DNA of 64,000 bases from Cesiribacter sp. SM1 (GCF_020178975.1 NZ_JAHXBU010000094.1:62001-126000); one strand, 5' to 3'; positions 1 to 8,030 are shown, counted from the stretch's first letter. Notes: generated by a model from the sequence alone, not told the origin. Program-made: numbers and translations.

Positions 1-59
1 TTGCCCTGCCCTTCATCGATGTACTGAAAATCTCCTTCTTCTCTAATGCGTAACTTCAT
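1..59 (-). CDS. alpha/beta hydrolase, N-terminal fragment (runs off the window)
   Basis: An ATG on the minus strand at 59 opens a frame that is still open at the window edge (19 complete codons). The translation begins MKLRIREEGDFQYIDEGQG. The pattern FxYIDEGxG just before where a catalytic HG motif should follow is typical of alpha/beta-fold hydrolases in this phylum, where the beta strand ends in EGxG. It lies 24 bp downstream of the pabA stop on the same strand, so it is probably the next gene of that group. Only the first strand of the fold is visible, so the family call is an inference from a short stretch. Confidence 0.5.
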   Translation of the reverse strand, partial: MKLRIREEGDFQYIDEGQG

Positions 60-83
60 GAGTATTTAGTTTGCTTATGGCCA

Positions 84-659
84 CTACTGATGGCCTGCAA
101 TTTTATTAAAACTAAGCCAATTTTTTAACAATGCCAACCCGCTTTCTGTCAGGATAGCCTCCGGATGAAACTGTACCCCTCTTATCGGAAGTGAGGTATG
201 GCGTAAGGCCATCAGTTCGCTCTCGGCCGTTTCTGCAATAGGTTCCAGGCATGCCGGCAGCTCCTTTAACAGCAGCGAATGGTAGCGCACTACCTGCAGC
301 TGGCTGGGCAAACCATCAAAAAGATAATCTGGCTTGCAGAAAATCTGCGATAATTTTCCGTGCATTGGCCGCTGTGCCTTATGTAAACGAGCCCCGAAAA
401 ATTCTCCTAACGCCTGGTGCCCCAGGCATACCCCTAAAATGGGTACACGCTGGTAGTTGTATGCAATAATATCCATTAAACAACCAGCCTTGGCAGGTGT
501 TTGCGGTCCTGGAGATAAGATAATAGCCTGGTAGGGAATTCTCTGGATTTTTGCCAGTGGCTGATCGTTCTGCACCACCTCACAGGCAACCCCTAGCCGG
601 TGTATATAGTCGGCCAGGTTCCAGGTAAAGGAATCGAAATTATCGAGCAACAGCACCAT
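84..659 (-). CDS. pabA: glutamine amidotransferase subunit of aminodeoxychorismate/anthranilate synthase
   Basis: This 191-residue class I glutamine amidotransferase supplies ammonia from glutamine to a chorismate-using partner (PabB for folate or TrpE for tryptophan). The N-terminus (LLLDNFDSFTWNLADY) is the family signature. The nucleophile elbow GVCLGHQ places the catalytic Cys at about residue 78, and HPE near the end gives His165 and Glu167, so the triad is complete. Length is normal. No trpE or pabB lies beside it. It follows cvpA by 5 bp on the same strand, in a small housekeeping group with no tryptophan genes, which favours the folate role, although the two roles cannot be separated by sequence alone. 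Confidence 0.85.
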   Translation of the reverse strand: MVLLLDNFDSFTWNLADYIHRLGVACEVVQNDQPLAKIQRIPYQAIILSPGPQTPAKAGCLMDIIAYNYQRVPILGVCLGHQALGEFFGARLHKAQRPMHGKLSQIFCKPDYLFDGLPSQLQVVRYHSLLLKELPACLEPIAETAESELMALRHTSLPIRGVQFHPEAILTESGLALLKNWLSFNKIAGHQ

Positions 660-664
660 AGCTT

Positions 665-1171
665 TTATGATGGGTTAAAGAAACGGCGTGCTGCAGGCAG
701 CGCCTGCCCGATGAGATCGAAAAATGCTGGCGCCAGGGGAGCAAGCAAATCGTAAAACCAGGATTGGGTTAACAAGCCCCCTGGCCGGTTCAGTTCCATT
801 GTTGATGCCACCCAAAATAGCACACTGATGCCCAGCGCCCATTTTAACAGACCCGCAACTGCGCCCAGCAGACTATCTACCACACCTAAAAAGGTAAGGT
901 GAAGTGCCTTGCTGGCTATATTGCCAATAAGGTTAATGCCTACCACCACCAAAACAAACAGCACAAAAAAGGCAATGTAAGGCAGCAGGCTCTCATTTAT
1001 ATCAACATAGCCAGATAACCAGTCGATGCTCCACTGCAGCATCTTAAGGCCTACCACAATGCCTATTACAAATGCAACAATACCAATAATCTCGAGCAGG
1101 AGCCCTTTCCTAAACCCGCTAAAGGTACCCCAGATCAGCAGGAGTAAAATAACTACATCTAATGCGTTCAA
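665..1171 (-). CDS. CvpA family membrane protein
   Basis: A 168-residue inner-membrane protein. It starts MNALDVVILLLLIWGTFSGF with the short conserved GFRKGL turn after the first helix, as in colicin V production protein CvpA. About four hydrophobic segments can be read (roughly residues 5-22, 28-45, 62-85 and 100-122), followed by an amphipathic tail. CvpA is linked to envelope homeostasis and, in enterics, to colicin V export; its biochemical activity is not known. It lies 3 bp downstream of yqeY and 5 bp upstream of pabA, all on the minus strand, so the three are probably co-transcribed. Length is usual for the family. Confidence 0.8.
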   Translation of the reverse strand: MNALDVVILLLLIWGTFSGFRKGLLLEIIGIVAFVIGIVVGLKMLQWSIDWLSGYVDINESLLPYIAFFVLFVLVVVGINLIGNIASKALHLTFLGVVDSLLGAVAGLLKWALGISVLFWVASTMELNRPGGLLTQSWFYDLLAPLAPAFFDLIGQALPAARRFFNPS

Positions 1172-1174
1172 ATA

Positions 1175-1633
1175 TTAGCCCATTTGGTTTAGGAGGCTTT
1201 TTACCATGTCGGCAATGGTTTTGCCTTCGGCACGGCCGGCCAGCGATTTACTGGCAGAACCCATTACCTTGCCCATGTCTTTGGCACCGCTAGCACCTGT
1301 TTGCTGAATAATCTTTTGCAGCTCGGCGCGCATTTCATCTTCGGTAAGCTGCTTGGGCAGGTAACGCTCCACAACCTTTAGCTCGGCTTCTTCTTTTTCG
1401 GCCAGATCGTCGCGCCCCTGCTGCCTGTAAATCTCAAGGGCTTCCCTGCGCTGGTTAGCCGCTTTTGTAAGTATCTTCAGCTCGGTTTCCGGCATCATTT
1501 CCCCATCATGGCCTTTTTCTGTTTCGGCCAGTAAAATCAGGGATTTGATAGCACGCAGCGCACGCAGCTCATCTTTATCTTTGGCGCGCATGGCTGTTTT
1601 GATATCATCTTCTATCTGAAGCTTCAGTGACAT
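1175..1633 (-). CDS. yqeY: GatB/YqeY domain-containing protein
   Basis: A 152-residue protein of the YqeY family, which resembles the C-terminal tRNA-binding part of GatB of the glutamyl-tRNA amidotransferase. The start MSLKLQIEDDIKTAMRAKDK, the central run LRAIKSLI and the C-terminal GRAEGKTIADMVKSLL match the family end to end. It may act in tRNA-dependent amidation or as a free-standing tRNA-binding module; the precise role is unsettled. It is the first gene of the minus-strand group with cvpA and pabA. A -7-like box TAACTTTG lies about 40 bp upstream of the ATG, in the divergent region shared with pdxJ. Confidence 0.85.
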   Translation of the reverse strand: MSLKLQIEDDIKTAMRAKDKDELRALRAIKSLILLAETEKGHDGEMMPETELKILTKAANQRREALEIYRQQGRDDLAEKEEAELKVVERYLPKQLTEDEMRAELQKIIQQTGASGAKDMGKVMGSASKSLAGRAEGKTIADMVKSLLNQMG

Positions 1634-1672
1634 AAAAATTCAGTTTAAACGTAAAATACCGTATTTTCGCAA

Positions 1673-1680
1673 CAAAGTTA
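1673..1680 (-). promoter_or_regulatory. candidate -7 box of the yqeY-cvpA-pabA group
   Basis: On the minus strand this reads TAACTTTG, a full match to the Bacteroidota -7 consensus TAnnTTTG. It would start transcription about 35 bp upstream of yqeY. I see no good TTG at the expected -33 position, so the call rests on one element. Confidence 0.4.
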
Positions 1681-1728
1681 GGGATTTCTGGCACATGCAG
1701 AAAGTGCTAACCTTCAATAAACCTGCTT

Positions 1729-2448
1729 ATGACAAAGCTTAGCGTTAATATCAACAAAATAGCCACCTTACGCAACTCCCGGGGTGGTAACCGTCCGGAT
1801 GTAGTACAGGTAGCGCTGGATTGCGAACGTTTCGGCGCACAGGGCATTACCGTTCACCCCCGCCCCGATGAAAGGCACATACGCCGCAGCGATGTATTGG
1901 CACTGCAAAAGGTGGTAACCACTGAATTCAACATAGAGGGCTATCCCGACCAGCGCTACATGGATATCATTGAGCAGGTACGGCCGGCACAGGCTACCCT
2001 GGTGCCTGATCCGCCCACAGCCATTACCTCTAATGCCGGCTGGGATACCATCAAAAACAAAGCATTTTTACAGGATATACTTAAAACCCTTAAGGGCTGG
2101 GGTGTACGTACCTCCATCTTTGTTGATCCGGACGAAGATATGGTGGAAGGCGCTGCCCAATGCGGCACTGACCGCATAGAGCTCTATACCGAAGCCTATG
2201 CTGTTGGCTACCACAAAGACCGACACGAAGCTGTTAAGCCCTACACCAATGCCGCGTACAGGGCAAAAGCGCTGGGCCTGGGCATTAATGCCGGCCACGA
2301 CCTTGACCTCGACAACCTTGCTTTCCTGAAACAGGCCATCCCCTATATGGACGAAGTTTCCATTGGGCATGCCCTCATCAGTGATGCCCTCTACTTTGGC
2401 CTGGAGAATACCATACAGATGTACCTGCGGCAGCTGGAGGAGCGCTAA
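1729..2448 (+). CDS. pdxJ: pyridoxine 5'-phosphate synthase
   Basis: PdxJ condenses 1-deoxy-D-xylulose 5-phosphate with 3-amino-2-oxopropyl phosphate to give pyridoxine 5'-phosphate in the DXP-dependent vitamin B6 pathway of the cytosol. The 239-residue TIM-barrel protein starts with [17 protein letters not shown], contains the active-site stretch [10 protein letters not shown] at about residues 43-52, and ends with the phosphate-binding GINAGHDL and the conserved VSIGHALI segment. Length is standard. It stands alone, divergent from yqeY. After its stop comes a 358 bp non-coding stretch that carries an inverted pair of REP-like palindromes. Confidence 0.95.
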   Translation: MTKLSVNINKIATLRNSRGGNRPDVVQVALDCERFGAQGITVHPRPDERHIRRSDVLALQKVVTTEFNIEGYPDQRYMDIIEQVRPAQATLVPDPPTAITSNAGWDTIKNKAFLQDILKTLKGWGVRTSIFVDPDEDMVEGAAQCGTDRIELYTEAYAVGYHKDRHEAVKPYTNAAYRAKALGLGINAGHDLDLDNLAFLKQAIPYMDEVSIGHALISDALYFGLENTIQMYLRQLEER

Positions 2449-2561
2449 GGTGTGCTGTTTGAGGAGAGCATACATCATTGCACATAAACTGCAGGTCTTT
2501 GGGCAATATTTATGCTGTGTCCAAGTACTACAGACCCAAAAGTATTTGTAATCTATATCAT

Positions 2562-2588
2562 GCACCCCGGACTAAAGTCCGGGGCTAA
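2562..2588 (+). repeat. REP-like palindrome, copy 1
   Basis: The core is an 8 bp inverted repeat, CCCCGGAC on the left and GTCCGGGG on the right, around TAAA, flanked by GCA and CTAA. It can fold into a strong GC-rich hairpin. The same unit recurs in the opposite orientation at 2643-2670 with two mismatches over the aligned part, and twice more near 55.8 kb. There is no T-run, so it is not a normal intrinsic terminator. Confidence 0.75.
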
Positions 2589-2642
2589 TTATGAGCAGTA
2601 GTAAAATAATTACCCAGCTTAGCTTATGTAGAGGCAGGCTTA

Positions 2643-2670
2643 TTTAGTCCCGGACTTCAGTCCGGGGTGC
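2643..2670 (-). repeat. REP-like palindrome, copy 2 (inverted)
   Basis: The reverse complement begins GCACCCCGGACTGAAGTCCG and differs from copy 1 at two aligned positions. Copies 1 and 2 face in opposite directions about 54 bp apart, the arrangement seen in paired REP elements (BIME-like). Confidence 0.75.
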
Positions 2671-2806
2671 GCCATATCCAACTACTCTGTAAGCTCCACA
2701 AATTGGTCTAAACCCAAAGTACAAAACCTTTCGCCTCCAGAAACCTTATTCAATAAACCTTTACAAATTCTGATTTACCACTTTTTAATTCTCCACACGA
2801 TCAGGC

Positions 2807-3577
2807 ATGAAACTTTACTATAGAGAAACAGGGCAGGGACAAGCAATCATAATCTTGCACGGGCTTTTTGGAGCGGGCGACAACTGGCTTTCTGTGGCCA
2901 GGCTACTGGAAGAGGAGTACCGCGTGATTTTGCCCGATGCCCGTAACCATGGCCAATCGCCACACAGCGATGATTTCAGCTATACTGCTATGGCCGCGGA
3001 TCTAAACGAACTGCTGGATGCACTTGGCCTGGAGAGTGCGCTGTTTGTGGGCCACTCCATGGGTGGAAAGGCTGCCATGACTTTTGCTGTTAACGCTCCC
3101 GAGCGCGTTCAGAAACTGGCAGTGGTAGACATCGCACCAAAATACTACCCCGTACACCACCAGACTATTCTTAAAGCTTATTCTGAAATAGACCTGGCCC
3201 AGCTAAAAAGCCGTGGTGATGCCGATAAAGCCATGGCCGCCTATATAAAAGACATAAGCACCCGCCAGTTTTTGCTCAAGAATTTAACCCGCACCGACAG
3301 CGGAGGCTTTGAATGGAAGCACAACCTGCCAGTTATCAGGGAGCAGATTGAAAATGTGGGGGAACCACTGCCCGAAAATGCCCGGTACGAAAAACCTACC
3401 CTCTTCATTTCCGGCAGTCAGTCAGACTATATTCAAAGCCAGGATCATACTGCCATCAGGCAGCATTTCCCGAAGGCACGCATCGAAACCATACAGGGCG
3501 CAGGCCACTGGGTGCATGCCGAAAAGCCCGAAGCGGTGGTACAGCTGCTAAAAGAACTCTTTAACGAAAACGACTAA
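2807..3577 (+). CDS. alpha/beta fold hydrolase (YbfF-type esterase)
   Basis: A 256-residue cytosolic serine hydrolase. The oxyanion-hole motif HGLFGAGDNW (about residues 18-27) is characteristic of the YbfF/ABHD11 esterase group. The nucleophile elbow VGHSMGGKA places Ser84, and the catalytic His lies in GAGHWVHAEKP near residue 233. The acid is probably the Asp/Glu after FISGSQSDY. The substrate is unknown; relatives cleave short acyl esters and possibly acyl-CoA. The start is the ATG giving MKLYYRETGQG, directly matching the family N-terminus. Its 3' end overlaps the convergent DUF2905 gene by 17 bp. Confidence 0.88.
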   Translation: MKLYYRETGQGQAIIILHGLFGAGDNWLSVARLLEEEYRVILPDARNHGQSPHSDDFSYTAMAADLNELLDALGLESALFVGHSMGGKAAMTFAVNAPERVQKLAVVDIAPKYYPVHHQTILKAYSEIDLAQLKSRGDADKAMAAYIKDISTRQFLLKNLTRTDSGGFEWKHNLPVIREQIENVGEPLPENARYEKPTLFISGSQSDYIQSQDHTAIRQHFPKARIETIQGAGHWVHAEKPEAVVQLLKELFNEND

Positions 3578-3782
3578 TAAACCAGAGCACCAGGCTTAGG
3601 ATAATGCTGATGAGGATGCTGGTAGCCAGCGGGAAGTAAAAGGTAAAGTTCTTTTTCTTCACTACGATATCACCCGGCAGGCGGCCGCCAAAAGGCAGGC
3701 GGTCAAAAAAGAGTAAGAGCAGGCCAGCCAGCAGCAACAGCCCGCCAACAGCAATCAGAATTTTGGCAAGTTGGCTATACAT
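3561..3782 (-). CDS. DUF2905 small membrane protein
   Basis: A 73-residue protein with two hydrophobic helices (about residues 5-24 and 47-68) separated by a short basic loop with LPGDIVVKKKNFTFYFPL. That loop, including GRLPGDI, is the hallmark of DUF2905 proteins. The frame is open further upstream, but the ATG at 3782 (MYSQLAKIL) gives the usual length of about 70 residues, so I chose it. Function is unknown in the family. Its end overlaps the convergent hydrolase by 17 bp, and its start lies 24 bp from the divergent methyltransferase gene. Confidence 0.8.
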   Translation of the reverse strand: MYSQLAKILIAVGGLLLLAGLLLLFFDRLPFGGRLPGDIVVKKKNFTFYFPLATSILISIILSLVLWFISRFR

Positions 3783-3806
3783 AATTAACCTATACGAACA
3801 GAAAGC

Positions 3807-4538
3807 ATGCAGGAAAAAAAATGGGGGCGTCTTTTTTTGATACCCAGTGTTTTGGCTGAAAATACTGCAGCTGCGGTAATTCCACAACAGGTACAGGAGC
3901 TATGTAAAGAACTGAAGTACTACCTGTGTGAAAACATTCGCACCTCCAGGCGCTTTCTTAGCAGCTTAAAATTGGGCCTCACCATAGAAGAGCTGCAGTT
4001 TGAAGAACTAAGCAAAGACACACCCGATGCCGGTGTGCCAGATTTATTAGCCCCACTGCTGCAGGGGCATGATGTAGGCCTCCTCTCAGAGGCGGGCTGC
4101 CCTGCCGTGGCCGATCCGGGGGCACGGGCAGTAGCTCATGCACATAAACTAGGCATACAGGTAGTGCCCCTGGTGGGCCCCTCCTCTATTTTGCTGGCGC
4201 TGATGGCCTCTGGCTTGAACGGACAGGAATTTGCCTTTAAGGGTTACCTGCCGGTAAAAAACCCGCAGCGAATCAATACCATTAAGGAACTGGAAAAAAA
4301 TGCCAGGGCAGGGCAGAGCCAGATTTTTATGGAAACCCCTTACCGCAATAACCAGCTCCTTGCAGATGTACTGCAAAGCTGCCAGCCAGGTATGCTGCTG
4401 TGCATAGCCGCTAATATTACCGCACCGGAAGAATTTGTTCGCACCCGCACCATCGCCGAATGGAAAAAGAATCAGCCCGATTTGCACAAGCAGCCTGTAA
4501 TTTTCATTCTGGGCTCGGTCCCTTCTTATAAAAGTTAA
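3807..4538 (+). CDS. SAM-dependent methyltransferase of the tetrapyrrole-methylase (RsmI-like) family
   Basis: 243 residues. The segments [28 protein letters not shown] and [14 protein letters not shown] match the RsmI/tetrapyrrole methylase fold that uses S-adenosylmethionine. It is clearly divergent from the second family member at 14815, which has the canonical RsmI signatures, so it probably methylates something other than C1402 of 16S rRNA, or acts as a companion enzyme. Bacteroidota commonly carry both paralogues. metK, which makes the methyl donor, follows 79 bp downstream on the same strand, though the spacing and a weak TACCTTTA box suggest a separate promoter. Substrate unknown. Confidence 0.8.
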   Translation: MQEKKWGRLFLIPSVLAENTAAAVIPQQVQELCKELKYYLCENIRTSRRFLSSLKLGLTIEELQFEELSKDTPDAGVPDLLAPLLQGHDVGLLSEAGCPAVADPGARAVAHAHKLGIQVVPLVGPSSILLALMASGLNGQEFAFKGYLPVKNPQRINTIKELEKNARAGQSQIFMETPYRNNQLLADVLQSCQPGMLLCIAANITAPEEFVRTRTIAEWKKNQPDLHKQPVIFILGSVPSYKS

Positions 4539-4617
4539 GCGAATAGTTGAGAATTGTGGTACCTTTAAGCAAATTTGCGTTTCTAACAGCAACTTACGAA
4601 GCATAATATATTTGAAC

Positions 4618-5928
4618 ATGTCATATCTTTTCACCTCGGAGTCTGTTTCTGAAGGACACCCTGATAAAATCGCTGACCAGATCTCTGACGCCATACTGGA
4701 TGCCATGCTGGCACAGGATCCTGATTCAAGGGTAGCCTGCGAGACGTTTGTTACTACCGGTCTGGTTGTGGTTGGTGGCGAAGTTACCACCAAAGCTTAT
4801 GTTGAAATACAGGAGGTAGTGCGCGAAACCATCAAACGCATTGGTTACAACAAGGATGATTATAAGTTCGATGCTGAATCATGCGGTGTGATGGTAACAC
4901 TCCACTCTCAGTCTCCGGATATTGCCCGTGGTGTAGATGCAGATAATGAGAAAGACCAGGGTGCCGGCGACCAGGGCATGATGTTTGGCTATGCCACCAC
5001 AGAAACCCCTGAATATATGCCAATGGCACTGGCCTTCTCGCACCGCCTGGTGAAAGAGCTGGCAGATGTTCGTAAAAACAATGCTGATTTAATGCCCTAC
5101 CTGCGCCCCGACGCAAAGGCCCAGGTAACCATAGAATACAGCAACGATGGCACTCCACAACGTGTACATACAGTGGTAGTTTCTACCCAGCACGATGCAT
5201 TCGTAAAGCCAAAAGATTCTTCTGCAGGAGCGCAGGCCGAAGCCGACCGCCAGATGCTGGAAAAAATACGCAAAGACGTAATCGAGCATATAGTACCTAA
5301 GGCTATACCTGCCGATATGCTTGATGAAAACACCATCTTCCACATAAACCCAACCGGCAAATTTGTAATTGGCGGTCCGCATGGCGATGCCGGTTTAACA
5401 GGCCGTAAAATTATTGTAGATACCTACGGTGGCAAAGGTGCCCATGGTGGTGGTGCTTTCTCCGGAAAAGACTCCTCTAAAGTAGACCGCAGTGCTGCCT
5501 ATGCCGCACGCCACATTGCCAAGAACCTGGTGGCAGCCGGCGTTACCGACGAGGCCCTGGTGCAGGTAGCCTATGCCATTGGTGTAGCCAAGCCGGTTTC
5601 ACTGAACGTTAACACCTACGGCAAGGCAAAAGTAAATATGAACGATGCTGAAATCAGCAACGTGATCAACAAGTTGTTCGATATGCGCCCCAAAGCCATT
5701 GTTGAGCGCTTTGGGCTTAAAAATCCAATCTTTGGCCTTACAGCTGCCTATGGACACATGGGCCGAGACTCCTACAGCCAGGAAGTAGAGCTCAATACGG
5801 TAGATGTAAAAGACAATGGTGAAGAAAAACACCAGGTGCACCGCCGCGTGAAAAAGCAGCTGGAGTTCTTTACCTGGGAGAAGCTTGACTATGTTGACAA
5901 GATCAAAGAAGCCTTTGGCCTGAAATAG
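4618..5928 (+). CDS. metK: S-adenosylmethionine synthase
   Basis: MetK makes S-adenosylmethionine from methionine and ATP in the cytosol. The N-terminal [20 protein letters not shown], the ATP-site [15 protein letters not shown] and the stretch [14 protein letters not shown] are the family signatures. I chose the ATG at 4618 (MSYLFTSES); a TTG two codons upstream is possible but less likely. At 436 residues it is longer than the roughly 385 of enterobacterial MetK. The extra length lies largely in the central part ([20 protein letters not shown] and nearby) and is usual in Bacteroidota. A strong hairpin terminator follows at 5987-6026. Confidence 0.95.
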   Translation: MSYLFTSESVSEGHPDKIADQISDAILDAMLAQDPDSRVACETFVTTGLVVVGGEVTTKAYVEIQEVVRETIKRIGYNKDDYKFDAESCGVMVTLHSQSPDIARGVDADNEKDQGAGDQGMMFGYATTETPEYMPMALAFSHRLVKELADVRKNNADLMPYLRPDAKAQVTIEYSNDGTPQRVHTVVVSTQHDAFVKPKDSSAGAQAEADRQMLEKIRKDVIEHIVPKAIPADMLDENTIFHINPTGKFVIGGPHGDAGLTGRKIIVDTYGGKGAHGGGAFSGKDSSKVDRSAAYAARHIAKNLVAAGVTDEALVQVAYAIGVAKPVSLNVNTYGKAKVNMNDAEISNVINKLFDMRPKAIVERFGLKNPIFGLTAAYGHMGRDSYSQEVELNTVDVKDNGEEKHQVHRRVKKQLEFFTWEKLDYVDKIKEAFGLK

Positions 5929-5986
5929 TAAATGGCAAGGCGCTAGAGTATATGATATGCTTTAGCTAAAAATAAATGAATAAAAA

Positions 5987-6026
5987 AGAGAGGCTGCTTC
6001 AGATTGAAACAGCCTCTCTTTTTTTT
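5987..6026. terminator. intrinsic terminator after metK (probably shared with hpf)
   Basis: A perfect 10 bp stem, AGAGAGGCTG and its reverse complement, with a 13 nt loop, followed by eight T on the plus strand and preceded by six A. It can stop transcripts from both metK (+) and the convergent hpf gene (-). Confidence 0.85.
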
Positions 6027-6081
6027 GATGGTATTGGTATTTATCAATATACCATATACACATTGTACTATATACTATCTA

Positions 6082-6390
6082 TCAAGGCTGCTGCGGGTGG
6101 GAAGCCTGCTTTTCTTTTAGCTTGCGGATCTGGCGGCGCAGGGCCTCCACACAACCATCTATGCCGGCTTCAAAAGAATCGGCCTGCTCTTTGGCAAAAA
6201 GTGATTGGCCTGGTACATATATCTTAAGCTCCGTAATTACAGAATCTACAGATGTGTTATTTGGGCGCAGGTATACTTCTCCCTCTATAATTCTATCGTA
6301 GAACGTCTCAAGTTTATCTACTTTCTTCTGAATAAAATCATTCAGCCTCTTATCGTTCTCGATTTCTACATAATTGATGTTAAGTTTCAT
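6082..6390 (-). CDS. hpf: ribosome hibernation-promoting factor (short HPF/RaiA)
   Basis: A 102-residue ribosome-associated protein of the S30AE/sigma-54 modulation family, which binds the 30S decoding region and promotes dimerisation or inactivation of ribosomes in stationary phase. The N-terminus MKLNINYVEIENDKRLNDFI, the FYDRIIEGEVYLR strand and the basic C-terminal helix ALRRQIRKLKEK are as expected. It is the short form, lacking the long C-terminal dimerisation domain. It lies 33 bp downstream of the XerC/D gene on the same strand, and near the two S21 genes, so this is a translation-linked neighbourhood. Confidence 0.88.
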   Translation of the reverse strand: MKLNINYVEIENDKRLNDFIQKKVDKLETFYDRIIEGEVYLRPNNTSVDSVITELKIYVPGQSLFAKEQADSFEAGIDGCVEALRRQIRKLKEKQASHPQQP

Positions 6391-6423
6391 ACTTATACTA
6401 TTTAAGTTAGTAATAAAAATATG

Positions 6424-7305
6424 CTATGCTTTTGGGTGTGCCTGCTCAAAAACCTTCCGGAGTTTTTCCATGGAGTTGTGCGTATACACCTGTGTGGCTG
6501 CCAGACTACTATGTCCTAATAAATCTTTCACTGCGTTCAGGTCAGCCCCACGATTTAGCAAATGCGTAGCAAATGTATGACGCAAAACATGAGGGCTTTG
6601 TTTTTCAGAAGATGTAAAAGTACCCAGATACTTGCGCACCAGGCGGTACACAAACATCGGGTAAGCCTGCTCTCCCTTATCGGTCACCAGCAGGTGTGCA
6701 CTGCTATCGGCACCAAAAGCAGCACTCTTGCTGCCAATGTACTTTCGCACAAGTTCCTGCAAGGGTTTAGCCATGGGAATTACCCGCTCCTTATTGCGCT
6801 TACCCAGTACCTTAATCACCCCTTCGTGCAGGTTTACATTGCTAACCCTAAGCTGCAGTAATTCCGAAAGGCGTATGCCGGTACCATACAGCAGCTCCAG
6901 CACCAGCCTGTCGCGCCAGCCTTCAAAGGTATCCGGAAAGGGAATATTATCCAGCAGGCGGTCCATCTCTGCCTCCTGCACAAAATGAGGGAGCCCCTTT
7001 TGCACTTTGGGCGCCCGCACTTTTACGGTGGGGTCCTGCTGCACGGCTTCTCTTTTCAGCAGAAACTTATAGTAAGAGCGTAAGGTAGCCAGTTTCCTAT
7101 TTACACTGCGGGTAGACATACCCCCTTCTACCAGTGCCAGCACCCACGAGCGCAGGTGCAAATGGGTTACGGCAGTAGTATCGGCAAGCGCATAGGTTTC
7201 CTGCAGATAGGCTTCAAACTGGCCCAGATCGGCCTCGTATGCAGTGAGGGTGTGGGCGCTGTAGCGGCGCTCGTAAGCCAGGTACCGAAGAAAATTAGCA
7301 ATCAT
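6424..7305 (-). CDS. xerC: tyrosine recombinase XerC/XerD
   Basis: A 293-residue site-specific recombinase that resolves chromosome dimers at dif. All catalytic residues are visible: Arg145 in TGIRLSELL, Lys169 in VLGKRNKER, His239 and Arg242 in HVLRHTFATH, His265 in LLGHSSLAATQ, and the nucleophile Tyr274 in VYTH. The N-terminal SAM-like domain begins FLRYLAYERRYSAHTLTAY. Length and composition fit the housekeeping enzyme, not a phage integrase. No attachment site or mobile genes are nearby. XerC and XerD cannot be told apart from one copy. It lies downstream of the rpsU pair, beyond a terminator. Confidence 0.88.
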   Translation of the reverse strand: MIANFLRYLAYERRYSAHTLTAYEADLGQFEAYLQETYALADTTAVTHLHLRSWVLALVEGGMSTRSVNRKLATLRSYYKFLLKREAVQQDPTVKVRAPKVQKGLPHFVQEAEMDRLLDNIPFPDTFEGWRDRLVLELLYGTGIRLSELLQLRVSNVNLHEGVIKVLGKRNKERVIPMAKPLQELVRKYIGSKSAAFGADSSAHLLVTDKGEQAYPMFVYRLVRKYLGTFTSSEKQSPHVLRHTFATHLLNRGADLNAVKDLLGHSSLAATQVYTHNSMEKLRKVFEQAHPKA

Positions 7306-7340
7306 GCCTCTCTAAATGATCAGTACCAACTTAAACAATT

Positions 7341-7368
7341 TAAAAGAAAAAGCCCGCGATTGCGGGCT
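7341..7368 (-). terminator. intrinsic terminator after the rpsU pair
   Basis: A 7 bp stem AGCCCGC/GCGGGCT with a GATT loop. On the minus strand it is followed by TTTTTCTTTTA. It lies 52 bp past the first rpsU stop and just before xerC, separating the S21 transcripts from the recombinase gene. Confidence 0.75.
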
Positions 7369-7420
7369 CTTTTATAGACAAGATTCTGGATCTTATTCAA
7401 GCACAGGGCAAGCTTTAAGC

Positions 7421-7615
7421 TTATAGTTGCTCCTGTTGTTGCATTTGCTGGCGATAAGCCGCACGAATCTTTTCAGTTCTACGTATTACCGATGGTTTTT
7501 CAAAAGCAGTGCGTGCGCGCAGCTCTCTGATCACACCAGTACGCTCGAATTTTTTCTTGAAACGCTTTAGCGCCCTATCGATCGATTCGTTATCTTTTAC
7601 GTTTATTACGATCAT
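7421..7615 (-). CDS. rpsU: 30S ribosomal protein bS21, paralogue with perfect Shine-Dalgarno
   Basis: A 64-residue basic protein: MIVINVKDNESIDRALKRFK, then RTGVIRELRARTAFEKPSVIRR, the bS21 pattern. bS21 binds near the 3' end of 16S rRNA in the small subunit. Its leader contains AAGGAGGTG, a 9 nt complement to the canonical anti-Shine-Dalgarno sequence, 7 nt before the ATG. That is remarkable in a phylum that rarely uses this signal. In Flavobacterium johnsoniae, bS21 helps to hide the anti-Shine-Dalgarno and strong rpsU Shine-Dalgarno sequences are reported to give feedback control; I infer the same here. The second copy 108 bp upstream lacks this signal. Confidence 0.93.
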   Translation of the reverse strand: MIVINVKDNESIDRALKRFKKKFERTGVIRELRARTAFEKPSVIRRTEKIRAAYRQQMQQQEQL

Positions 7616-7622
7616 GCTTATA

Positions 7623-7648
7623 CACCTCCTTCCACCAAAATTTTGGTG
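7623..7648 (-). promoter_or_regulatory. rpsU leader: perfect Shine-Dalgarno next to a 16 bp palindrome
   Basis: On the minus strand the order is palindrome CACCAAAATTTTGGTG (7633-7648), then GA overlap, then AAGGAGGTG (7623-7631), then 7 nt to the rpsU ATG at 7615. The predicted transcript begins at or just before the palindrome, so the mRNA would open with a hairpin set directly against the ribosome-binding site. This is a plausible autoregulatory leader, in which ribosomes lacking bS21, with a free anti-Shine-Dalgarno, would favour rpsU. Confidence 0.7.
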
Positions 7649-7650
7649 CG

Positions 7651-7682
7651 CAAATCTATGTAATTGTAATAATAATTACAAT
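7651..7682 (-). promoter_or_regulatory. promoter of the proximal rpsU
   Basis: The -7 box TAGATTTG (7651-7658) matches TAnnTTTG exactly. ATTG at 7679-7682 stands 20 nt upstream in the -33 position. This gives the first rpsU its own promoter between the two paralogues, with a start site close to the palindrome of the leader. Confidence 0.65.
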
Positions 7683-7723
7683 ACTGCTAAAGAAATGTGT
7701 TTAAGCAAGAAAACGAATTGGCC

Positions 7724-7924
7724 TTAACCGTTCTGCTGCTCCTGGCTCTGCATCTTCTGGCGGTATGCAGCTTTGATTTTTTCAGTGCGGCGTGCTACTG
7801 ATGGTTTTTCGAAATACTGACGTGCACGCAGTTCTGTTAGGGTACCTGCACGCTGTGATTTTTTCTTCAGGCGCTTAAGTGCTCTATCAATTGATTCGTT
7901 TTCTTTTACGTTTACTACTAACAT
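7724..7924 (-). CDS. rpsU: 30S ribosomal protein bS21, second paralogue
   Basis: 66 residues: MLVVNVKENESIDRALKRLK, then RAGTLTELRARQYFEKPSVARR, clearly homologous to the copy at 7421-7615 over its whole length but with many substitutions and a different tail (QEQQNG). Its leader has only AAAGGA about 11 nt before the ATG and lacks the perfect Shine-Dalgarno seen on the other copy. The two genes therefore encode exchangeable ribosomal proteins under different translational control. A tandem duplication followed by divergence is the simplest origin. No frameshift or damage is visible in either copy. Confidence 0.93.
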   Translation of the reverse strand: MLVVNVKENESIDRALKRLKKKSQRAGTLTELRARQYFEKPSVARRTEKIKAAYRQKMQSQEQQNG

Positions 7925-8030
7925 CTTAAATTTTTCCTTTACAAAAACTATTTATAATGAATTTGGGCACAAAGATAACTTCTTCTGTCTATATAAGACT
8001 ATAAATGTACAGACAGTTCCTTAAATAGCA

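Larger units (their letters stand above)
2449..2806. other. non-coding stretch with an inverted REP-like pair
   Basis: Between pdxJ and the hydrolase there is no credible gene on either strand. The frames that cross it are extensions of antisense frames over pdxJ. The only recognisable content is two copies of a 27-28 bp imperfect palindrome in opposite orientation at 2562-2588 and 2643-2670. Confidence 0.7.

Noticed and set aside
2068-2565. 165-codon minus-strand frame over pdxJ and the first REP-like copy
   Set aside because: Mostly antisense to pdxJ, with low-complexity content and no family resemblance.
6424-7305. Tyrosine recombinase as a sign of a prophage or integrative element
   Set aside because: It has the compact XerC/D form, there is no attachment repeat or phage gene nearby, and the neighbours are housekeeping genes.
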